From Streptosporangiaceae bacterium (lineage in GTDB: Bacteria; Actinomycetota; Actinomycetes; Streptosporangiales; Streptosporangiaceae): a stretch of 5,007 nt of DNA. Shown in pieces: positions 1-5,007 of the stretch (its first letter is position 1; the number at the start of each line of letters is the position of its first letter). The notes under the pieces are model-generated. The model saw only the letters and a list, made by a program, of their open reading frames with translations, was not told where the DNA came from and did no database searches. Both the position numbers and the translations under genes were made by a program. Location: assembly GCA_030052355.1 (NCBI GenBank), contig JASIGS010000102.1, forward strand, positions 1 to 5,007. Direction: 5' to 3'.

Positions 1-938
1 CACGCGAGAACCTCGCCGAGGTGCCCGCCGACCCACGCGAATGATCCTTCGACGCGCACCCCCATCGAGATCGGGGCCTCGACCGGGAAGAACTGGCGCA
101 GCCTGGCCAGGGCGCCGGTCAGCAGGTCAGCCCGGTCGCCAGGCATGTGCAGGTTCCGCCAGTCGTGCATGGCGCCATACACAAAGATCGGGAGTCCCCC
201 AGCGAGCGCGCCGGCGGCGACCACCAGCACGCGGCGGCCAAGCCGCCGCAGCACTGGGATAAACCAGACCGCGACCGGTATGAACAGCTCCAGGCACATC
301 GGGCTCGACCACAGCGCGAGTCCGCACAGCAATCCCGCGAGCGCGCAGCGGCGCCAGCCGTCGTCGCCCTGGCGGATCCTGGCAAGCGCGCCGACCGCGC
401 ACAGTGCGATCGCGAGCCCGACCATGTACGTCCCGCCGGGTTTGAGAGACCGCCACAGAAAAGAGGCTGGCCACACCCAGAACGCCAGCGCCCCGATCTG
501 GGCCGCCTGGTCGCCGACGATGTGCCGGCCCGCCCGCCACAATGCGATGGCGCACAGCGCGCTCGACAGCGCCGTGGTCGCGACCAGCTGACTAGTGCCG
601 ACGCCAGCGATGGCGAACACCGCGGCGGTGAGGACCGCCTCCAGGCTGCCCCCGTAGGACTGGCCCCACATGTACACGCTGATCTTGCCGTGATGCAGCA
701 GCTGGAGTGCCATCAGCCCGATCACCCCGCCGTCGGAGGTGAGCGTGCCGATCGGATGCGCCGCGACCCACCAGCGCTGCAGCGCGCCGGCCAGCACCGC
801 GGACAGCACGACGATTAGCGGCAGGCGGCCTGGCAAAGGCGCTGAGTCATCGTCACGCGCCGGGTGCCTGCCCACCGCGCGGACCCCCGTCACCGCGTCC
901 ACGTGAAAACAATGCCGGAGCAGGCCACGCAGGCACAT
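1..938 (-). CDS. GT-C family membrane glycosyltransferase (ArnT/PMT-like, family 39-type), 3' end truncated by window
   Basis: I translated this frame by hand. It is open from 938 to the left edge, giving about 312 residues without the C-terminus. A short basic N-terminus leads into a first membrane span (LPLIVVLSAVLAG, near 786-824). The extracytoplasmic loop typical of polyprenyl-phosphate-sugar GT-C enzymes follows, with TSDGGVIGLMA (708-740) and then WGQSYGGSLEA (636-668). Family members usually read SDE...GLMA...YGQ.Y.GSLEA, and the loop aspartate (732-734) is the presumed catalytic base. Further hydrophobic spans follow, including AGLLCGLALWSSPMCLEL (288-341) and VLVVAAGALAGGLPIFVYG (174-230), ending in a soluble-looking segment. 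By family, it should transfer a sugar from a lipid-phosphate donor on the outer membrane face; the acceptor is unknown. The start is uncertain: ATG at 938 has no clear ribosome site, and GTG codons at 902, 893 and 875 are alternatives. The family call is fairly secure and the substrate is not. Confidence 0.82.
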   Translation of the reverse strand, partial: MCLRGLLRHCFHVDAVTGVRAVGRHPARDDDSAPLPGRLPLIVVLSAVLAGALQRWWVAAHPIGTLTSDGGVIGLMALQLLHHGKISVYMWGQSYGGSLEAVLTAAVFAIAGVGTSQLVATTALSSALCAIALWRAGRHIVGDQAAQIGALAFWVWPASFLWRSLKPGGTYMVGLAIALCAVGALARIRQGDDGWRRCALAGLLCGLALWSSPMCLELFIPVAVWFIPVLRRLGRRVLVVAAGALAGGLPIFVYGAMHDWRNLHMPGDRADLLTGALARLRQFFPVEAPISMGVRVEGSFAWVGGHLGEVLA

Positions 939-997
939 CGGACTGGAGGTCAGTTGCGACGACCGCTGGTAGCCCACGGTAGTACACCCAAAGGCTG
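939..997. promoter_or_regulatory. Divergent intergenic region, putative promoter(s) for glycosyltransferase and sensor kinase
   Basis: About 60 bases separate the two divergent genes, so any promoters must lie here or inside the gene ends. On the plus strand TTGCGA (954-959) resembles a -35 box, but the best -10-like hexamer, TAGTAC (980-985), sits at a poor 20-base spacing. There is a small inverted repeat, ACTG-N5-CAGT (942-954), and a direct repeat of GGTAG at 968-972 and 978-982, spaced 10 bases apart or about one helical turn. These could be operator half-sites but are short enough to be chance. The call rests mainly on gene geometry. Confidence 0.3.
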
Positions 998-2335
998 ATG
1001 CTCGGCGAAGGAGCGGCTGGCTACCATCGGCCCATGGTCAACATCCCGGTACCGCCGCAGGCGATCGGCGGGCCGCACGCCGTCATCGTCGGCCGCGCGG
1101 TATCCAGTGCGCACGGCCTGGTCTTCGGCAGGGCGGCGGTCTTCGGTGCGCCCGGCCTGGTGGTCGAGACCGTGCGGGGCAACTCGCATGGCGTGGTCTT
1201 CGGGGCCAGCTACCTGGTCGCCGATCCTTTTGGTGGCGGGGCTTCAGCCTGGCAGGCGGGTATCGCGCTCGCGGTCGCGGCGGTCCCTGCTGCCGCGCTG
1301 TTGCGCCGCAGGCCGCTCGCGGCCCTGGCCGTGCTGCTAGCCGACTCGTTCGTCTTCGGCTGGCTTGCCGCAAAGACGGCACCTGGCGGCTGGTATGACG
1401 CGGTGCTGTCAGTTCTGCCGGCCCTGCTCGTGCTGCTTGCTGACTTCGTGGTCTGTTTCATCGCGGCTACGAGGCCGGTCAGGTTCTCCGCCGCAGTCGG
1501 CGTCGTGACCCTCGGTGCCCTGGCGGGCAGCCGGGTCCTGCTGGTGTCCCCTCTGCTGCCGGGACAGGAGATCTTCGCCGACAGCGCGAACCAGCTCGGG
1601 ATCGTACTCATAACCGTTATCGCGTGGCTGATCGGCCACTCGATCCGGCAGGCGCACGTGCACGCCGAGGAGGCGCGTGCGCAGGCTCGCGACCAGGCTG
1701 TCACGGCGGAACGGCTACGCATCGCCCGCGACTTGCATGACCAGGTCGCGCACGCGATCGGCGTCATCGCGATCCAGGCCGGTGCCGGCAGCCGGGTCAT
1801 CGACACCGCGCCCGCTCAGGCCCGCGAGGCGCTGGCCGCGATCGAGGTCACCAGCAGGCAGACCCTGGCCGGGCTGCGGCAGACCGTCGGGGCGCTGCGG
1901 CGGCACGGCCTCGTTTCCGTGGCGGCAGGTCCCGCTCCGCTCGGACCCCAGCCCGTGCTGGCCGACCTCGGCTGGCTCGCCGCCACGACGCGCGACGCCG
2001 GCGTCCAGGTCGACGTGCGGTGGCAGGGCGAACGGCAGCCGATTCCCGCCGAGATCGACACCTGCGCTTTCCGGATCATCCAGGAGGCAGTCACCAACGT
2101 GGTCCGCCACGCTGGCACGAGCAGCTGCAGCGTCTGCATCGACTGCCGCGCCGACGAGCTGTCCGTGGACATCACCGACGACGGCTGCTCCGGCCCGGGC
2201 TACGGAGCCGGCACCGGTTACGGCATCGCGGGCATGCGAGAACGGGCCAGCCTGGTGCGGGGCCAGCTCACCGCGGAGCCGCGGCCGGAAGGTGGCTTCC
2301 GCGTGACCGCGAGGCTCCCGCTGCAGGCCCAGTGA
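998..2335 (+). CDS. Two-component sensor histidine kinase, NarL/DesK-type (HisKA_3 + HATPase_c)
   Basis: A 445-residue membrane sensor kinase that should autophosphorylate and pass phosphate to the regulator encoded next. Residues 1-80 are a glycine/valine-rich segment containing degenerate 12-residue repeats. About five hydrophobic spans follow (roughly 86-102, 107-124, 135-156, 164-183 and 199-213). A charged Ala/Glu/Arg linker (about 217-237) then leads to the H-box ERLRIARDLHDQVAH, with phospho-acceptor His247; D248 and H252 sit where HisKA_3 kinases carry their D-x-x-x-Q/H phosphatase motif. The ATPase domain has the N-box FRIIQEAVTNVVRHAG (Asn367), the G1 box DITDDG (391-396) and the G2 box GTGYGIAGMRERA (405-417). 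All kinase motifs are intact. The ATG at 998 has AAAGG three bases upstream (990-994). ATG at 1034 is an alternative whose nearest GGAG is too far away, and an in-frame stop at 980-982 limits extension. The signal sensed is unknown because no recognised sensory domain is visible. Confidence 0.93.
   Translation: MLGEGAAGYHRPMVNIPVPPQAIGGPHAVIVGRAVSSAHGLVFGRAAVFGAPGLVVETVRGNSHGVVFGASYLVADPFGGGASAWQAGIALAVAAVPAAALLRRRPLAALAVLLADSFVFGWLAAKTAPGGWYDAVLSVLPALLVLLADFVVCFIAATRPVRFSAAVGVVTLGALAGSRVLLVSPLLPGQEIFADSANQLGIVLITVIAWLIGHSIRQAHVHAEEARAQARDQAVTAERLRIARDLHDQVAHAIGVIAIQAGAGSRVIDTAPAQAREALAAIEVTSRQTLAGLRQTVGALRRHGLVSVAAGPAPLGPQPVLADLGWLAATTRDAGVQVDVRWQGERQPIPAEIDTCAFRIIQEAVTNVVRHAGTSSCSVCIDCRADELSVDITDDGCSGPGYGAGTGYGIAGMRERASLVRGQLTAEPRPEGGFRVTARLPLQAQ
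1073..1219 (+). repeat. Degenerate 36-39 bp repeats (about four units) in the N-terminal coding part of the kinase
   Basis: Four consecutive units are visible at the protein level: PHAVIVGRAVSS (residues 26-37), AHGLVFGRAAVF (38-49), GAPGLVVETVRGN (50-62) and SHGVVFGASYLV (63-74). Units 1, 2 and 4 share the pattern H-[AG]-[VL]-[IV]-[VF]-G; unit 3 is the most divergent. In the DNA, GGTCTTCGG recurs near 1120, 1139 and 1195. G or C dominates third codon positions across the segment, which supports its being coding. The units are diverged enough that chance low complexity cannot be excluded. Confidence 0.45.
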
Positions 2336-2988
2336 CCATACGCGTGGTGCTGGCAGACGACCAGCCTCTCATCCGGGCCGGCCTGCGCATGCTCATCGCC
2401 GACACCGCGGGCATCGACGTCGCCGCCGAGGCCGCGACCGGTGCCGAGGCCGTGCAGGCGGCCAGGGATACCCGGCCCGACGTGGTCGTGATGGACGTGC
2501 GCATGCCGGGGATGGACGGCATCGAGGCAACCCGCATCATCACGGCCGGTGAAGCGCCGCCACGGGTCGTCATCCTGACCACGTTCGATGACGACGACTA
2601 CGTCTACGGCGCCTTGCGCGCAGGGGCGAGCGGCTTCCTGGTCAAGGACATGGCGCTCGACGACATCCTCACCGCCATCCGGGTCGCCGCGGACGGCGAC
2701 GCGCTGATCGCGCCGAGCGTGACGCGACGGCTCATAGCCCAGTTCGCCAGCCAGCCCGCGGCCGCTCCGGCGAGGCTGCAGATCGGTGCCGTCACGGAAC
2801 GAGAACGCGAAGTACTCATCTTGGTAGGACGTGGATTGTCGAACAGCGAGATCGCAGCCAGCCTCTCGATCAGCGCCGCCACCGCCAAGGCTCACGTCGG
2901 CCACCTGCTCAGCAAGCTCGGCGCGCGTGACCGGGTCCAGCTCGTCATCGCGGCGTACGAAGCTGGCCTGGTGACACCGGGACGCTGA
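2332..2988 (+). CDS. NarL/FixJ-family response regulator (REC + LuxR-type HTH)
   Basis: A 218-residue DNA-binding response regulator, the cognate partner of the upstream kinase. The receiver domain has acidic residues D9 and D10 (VVLADDQ), phospho-acceptor D55 (VVMDVRMPGMDG), the switch threonine in ILTTFD (T83/T84) and conserved K105 (FLVKD). A linker of about 25 residues leads to a LuxR-type helix-turn-helix near residues 155-212, with hallmark stretches TEREREVL, GLSNSEIAASL and LLSKLGARDRVQ. The length is normal for the family. The start is the GTG at 2332, because the receiver fold begins immediately after it; the same bases form a GTGA overlap with the kinase stop codon, which suggests translational coupling. 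A longer frame is open upstream, but that part is kinase sequence read out of frame. By family, phosphorylation should promote dimerisation and promoter binding; the target genes are not visible here. Confidence 0.95.
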   Translation: MTIRVVLADDQPLIRAGLRMLIADTAGIDVAAEAATGAEAVQAARDTRPDVVVMDVRMPGMDGIEATRIITAGEAPPRVVILTTFDDDDYVYGALRAGASGFLVKDMALDDILTAIRVAADGDALIAPSVTRRLIAQFASQPAAAPARLQIGAVTEREREVLILVGRGLSNSEIAASLSISAATAKAHVGHLLSKLGARDRVQLVIAAYEAGLVTPGR

Positions 2989-2994
2989 GGCGTG

Positions 2995-3040
2995 CAACGC
3001 AGCGGGGCGGGCCGGCTCGGGCCGGCCCGCCCCGCTGTTG
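2995..3040. terminator. Strong GC-rich hairpin between convergent operons, probable bidirectional terminator
   Basis: AGCGGGGCGGGCCGGC (3001-3016) pairs perfectly with GCCGGCCCGCCCCGCT (3021-3036) around a TCGG loop (3017-3020). After a GC bulge (2999-3000), CAAC (2995-2998) can also pair with GTTG (3037-3040). The hairpin begins 7 bases after the regulator stop and ends 11 bases before the propeller stop on the other strand, so it is placed to end transcription from both sides. Neither side has a T-rich tract, which is common for actinobacterial terminators. Confidence 0.8.
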
Positions 3041-3050
3041 CTGCTGACGG

Positions 3051-4247
3051 TTAGCTTCCCGGGGTCGGGGTGGTGGTGAGGACGATGGCGGTCGGCTCCT
3101 CGCCGTCGCCGGCGTTGGGCTCGCCGCCGTAACCGACATTGAAGCTGCCAACGGCGCTGTCATTGGATGTATCGAACACCGTGACGATGCCCGACGTGAG
3201 CCCGCCTACCCACAACTCGCTGCCGTCTGGGGTGACGGCCACGCTGACGGGATCGCCGGAGTCGGAAATCGTGGCGGTCACCAGGCCGGTCGCCGTGTCG
3301 ATCACGGAGACGGCGTCGGAGTCCGGGTCGGCCACGTAAAGCGTGCTGCCGGTTGGCGACAACGCGAGCGACCACGGCAGCTGACCGACCTTGATCGTGC
3401 CGGTGACCGTGTTGGTCGCGGCGCTGATGACGTCGACCTGGTCCAGCGCGGTGCTGGTCACGTAGACCGTGCTGCCGTCTGGCGAGACGGCGACGCCTTG
3501 CGCGCTGCCGAGGTGGCGGATCACGTCGACCACCTTGAGCGTCGCCGTGTCGATCACGAGCAGGCCGTCCCCCGAGGTCACGTACGCAGTGGCCCCGGAC
3601 GGCGAGAACGCGATCTCCCGGGGGTCTGTCGACGGGAGCCGCAGCGTGGCCGTCACCGCGTCGGTGGCGGTCGAGACCACGCTGATCGCGCCCAGCGACG
3701 ACGGCGCGTCGCCGGTCTGCGGGCCGGTGTCGAGCACCCAGACCTGCGAGCCGTCTGGCGTCACCGCCAGGCCCTCTGGGTCTTGACCCACGTGGACCAG
3801 GGTCTCGGCGGGATTCTCGTAGTTGTCCACGTCGAGAGTGGCACTGTCCATGACCGCGAGGGTGTCGTTGCCGGTGTCGGCGAAGTACAGCGTGCTGCCG
3901 TACATCGCCAGGCCTTCCTCGGACGAGTCGTAGTTGAAGTCCGTGGTCCCGGTGTTGGGCACCAGCCGGTCGCCCACGTTGTACTGCTGGATCAGTTCGC
4001 AGTTCGCGGTGTCCACGGCGTCGAAGGCTTGATAGCCGGGGAGCGCTATGTAGGCGGCCCCGGTCGGCCCGGTGCACGCACTAGAGGCCAGGCCGGCGGT
4101 CTTGGTCTTTGCGGCCGGATGAGCGGACGCACCGTTGCCGGTCGTGACGACGAGCGCGATGGCGGCACCAGCCGCCAGTACGACGGCCGCTGCGGCCGCC
4201 GTGATCACGCGGCGGTTCGCCCAGGCGGGAGCGAAGCTCGATGGCAT
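3051..4247 (-). CDS. Membrane-anchored/secreted YVTN (YncE-like) beta-propeller protein
   Basis: A 398-residue exported protein. The N-terminus has a short basic stretch (NRR, 11-13) and one hydrophobic span (about 14-34) without a clear cleavage or lipobox motif, so it is either a signal anchor or an uncleaved export signal. A flexible Ala/Lys/Thr segment (about 40-57) follows. The rest is a beta-propeller of repeats of the form x-hydrophobic-A-[VFL]-[ST]-P-x-G-x-x-[VL]-[YW]-V...VxVID. Clear units lie at 111-134, 158-192, 210-233, 250-275, 292-317 and 334-359, and an N-terminal strand (64-79) plus the C-terminal EPTAIVLTT (384-392) probably complete a seventh blade. The only cysteines, C58 and C83, could form a disulfide outside the cell. 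No catalytic or haem-binding motif is visible, so a scaffold or ligand-binding role is inferred. The ATG at 4247 is supported by a well-spaced GGGAG and by lying four bases after the phosphoesterase stop. The gene ends with TAA facing the two-component operon. Confidence 0.9.
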   Translation of the reverse strand: MPSSFAPAWANRRVITAAAAAVVLAAGAAIALVVTTGNGASAHPAAKTKTAGLASSACTGPTGAAYIALPGYQAFDAVDTANCELIQQYNVGDRLVPNTGTTDFNYDSSEEGLAMYGSTLYFADTGNDTLAVMDSATLDVDNYENPAETLVHVGQDPEGLAVTPDGSQVWVLDTGPQTGDAPSSLGAISVVSTATDAVTATLRLPSTDPREIAFSPSGATAYVTSGDGLLVIDTATLKVVDVIRHLGSAQGVAVSPDGSTVYVTSTALDQVDVISAATNTVTGTIKVGQLPWSLALSPTGSTLYVADPDSDAVSVIDTATGLVTATISDSGDPVSVAVTPDGSELWVGGLTSGIVTVFDTSNDSAVGSFNVGYGGEPNAGDGEEPTAIVLTTTPTPGS

Positions 4248-4251
4248 TTGG

Positions 4252-5007
4252 TCACACTCCCACTGCAGTCGAGGCGGCTGCTGAGTTGCGCACCGGCTTG
4301 AACCCGGGCGGCTGGACTGGGACGGTCTGGCTGGCTCCCGGGTACGGCGGTAGCTGGAACTTGACCACTTCTTCCTCGGCCAGCTCGAGTTGCCTCTTCG
4401 TGTCGGGCAGCCGTGGGAACCGGCCGAATCCCCGGTGCGGGAACGTGCCGAGCGCCGATGTGAAGTCGCCGACGGTCTCCCGCCGCCAGGCGGTGATGTT
4501 GGGATTGACCACGCCGGTCACCAGCTCGAGCAGCCGGGTCACCGAGGTGTGATCGAACGTGTCGTGGCAGACGAAGCCGCCCACGGTCCACGGAGACACG
4601 ATGACGCAGGGGACGCGGAAGCCAAGGCCGATCGGCCCGGGTGCGTCCTTTTCCGCCGATGCCGACGAGGTTATGTACTCGCCCATCGTGCCAGCGGGTG
4701 CGGTGGGCGGGACAACGTGGTCGAAGTAACCGTCGTTCTCGTCGTAGACGAGGATGAACACGGTCTTGGCGAACACATCGGGGTTGGATGCGATGGCGTT
4801 GACCTTGCTCGCGACGTAGTCGGCTCCCGCCGCGGGCATGAAGTCGGGGTGCTCGGACTGGTAGGAGGTCGGGAGGATGTATGACACCGTCGGCAGCCGG
4901 TCATGCGCGGCGTCGTACTCAAACTGTCCCGGCTGGTAGAACCTCATCGCGTTCTGGTAGAGCGGTGACGACGGCGACGCGTTCTGGTACTGGTCGAAGT
5001 ACTCCAG
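4252..5007 (-). CDS. PLC/acid phosphatase-type phosphoesterase (PF04185-like), 5' end truncated by window
   Basis: The C-terminal 251 residues of a phosphoesterase whose start lies beyond the right edge; the frame is open to 5007 and begins LEYFDQYQNASPSSPLY. Family hallmarks appear in order: LPTVSYILPTSYQSEHPDF with the EHP motif (4846-4854), the metal/active-site stretch YDENDGYFDHV (4717-4743 for DENDGYFDH), GFRVPCVIVSPW, and FDHTSVTRLLE with its FDHTS at 4543-4557. By family, it hydrolyses phosphodiesters or phosphomonoesters such as phospholipid headgroups, usually after export; the export signal and the N-terminal nucleophile region cannot be seen here. The protein ends about 100 residues after FDHTS in a Glu-rich stretch and a Pro-rich tail. 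It therefore lacks the paired C-terminal domains (DUF756) of many actinobacterial phospholipases C and resembles the shorter acid phosphatase/PLC-like branch. It is the upstream gene of an operon with the propeller gene. Substrate specificity is not determinable. The internal ATG at 4947 is not the start, because homologous sequence continues upstream. Confidence 0.92.
   Translation of the reverse strand: MEYFDQYQNASPSSPLYQNAMRFYQPGQFEYDAAHDRLPTVSYILPTSYQSEHPDFMPAAGADYVASKVNAIASNPDVFAKTVFILVYDENDGYFDHVVPPTAPAGTMGEYITSSASAEKDAPGPIGLGFRVPCVIVSPWTVGGFVCHDTFDHTSVTRLLELVTGVVNPNITAWRRETVGDFTSALGTFPHRGFGRFPRLPDTKRQLELAEEEVVKFQLPPYPGASQTVPVQPPGFKPVRNSAAASTAVGV
4257..4261 (-). promoter_or_regulatory. 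Ribosome binding site for the propeller gene, inside the end of the phosphoesterase gene
   Basis: On the minus strand GGGAG lies nine bases before the ATG at 4247 and within the last codons of the upstream gene. It fixes the propeller start and supports coupled translation of the two genes. Confidence 0.6.

Noticed and set aside
127..555. Minus-strand open frame of 142 residues in the glycosyltransferase region.
   Set aside because: It is Arg/Gly-rich with no hydrophobic pattern, while the overlapping frame gives clear GT-C motifs and membrane spans running off the window edge.
147..818. Plus-strand open frame of 223 residues opposite the glycosyltransferase.
   Set aside because: Composition (Arg, His, Gln, Pro, Asp) is typical of an antisense shadow in high-GC DNA and no family motif is present.
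950..1189. Small minus-strand frame across the divergent promoter and the kinase N-terminus.
   Set aside because: It overlaps the better supported kinase coding sequence, has shadow-like Arg/Asp-rich composition and would cover the whole intergenic region.
2020..2331. An N-terminal extension of the response regulator (open frame reaching back to an ATG at 2020).
   Set aside because: This part is the kinase ATPase domain read in another frame, rich in Arg/His and without family motifs; the receiver domain starts cleanly at the GTG at 2332.
3100..3920. Recurring DNA words in the propeller gene that could look like tandem DNA repeats or an array.
   Set aside because: They come from the repeated blade motifs such as PDGS.VYV; spacing follows protein blade length and there are no conserved repeats with unique spacers as in CRISPR.
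3160..4301. Long alternative frames on both strands over the propeller gene (minus 3160-4077, plus 3498-4301).
   Set aside because: Both are Arg/His/Gly-rich shadows created by the repetitive, GC-rich propeller sequence; the true frame shows regular YVTN repeats and an export segment.

Overview
The window looks like chromosomal DNA of a high-GC actinobacterium. The base composition is strongly GC-rich, codon third positions are mostly G or C, and the gene families (a NarL/DesK-type two-component pair, a GT-C membrane glycosyltransferase, a YVTN beta-propeller and a PLC-type phosphoesterase) are typical of Streptomyces-like soil actinomycetes. No genus can be fixed from the sequence alone. Coding density is very high: there are five protein genes, and no gene-free stretch longer than about 65 bases.

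Layout from left to right. Positions 1-938 (minus strand) hold the N-terminal 312 or so residues of a multi-pass glycosyltransferase of the dolichyl-phosphate-mannose/ArnT-like GT-C type; its 3' end lies off the left edge. A short divergent intergenic region of about 60 bases follows. Positions 998-2988 (plus strand) hold a two-component system: a membrane histidine kinase with HisKA_3 and HATPase_c domains, overlapping by 4 bases (GTGA) with a NarL/FixJ-type response regulator. A perfect 16-bp GC-rich hairpin at 3001-3036 separates this operon from the next one, which converges on it.

Positions 3051-5007 (minus strand) hold a two-gene operon transcribed right to left. The first gene is a PLC/acid-phosphatase-type phosphoesterase whose 5' end lies off the right edge. 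Four bases after its stop comes a membrane-anchored, extracytoplasmic YVTN-type beta-propeller protein.

The kinase and regulator clearly form one signalling pair, but the input signal and target genes are unknown. They could control either flanking gene, but nothing in the sequence proves this. The phosphoesterase and propeller are probably co-translated and may act together outside the membrane; fused versions of these two domain types exist in other bacteria. The points most worth a second look are that split phosphoesterase/propeller pair and an unusual N-terminal segment of the kinase made of about four degenerate 12-residue repeats. I see no mobile element, CRISPR array, tRNA or rRNA, and no clear evidence of a wholly new system.
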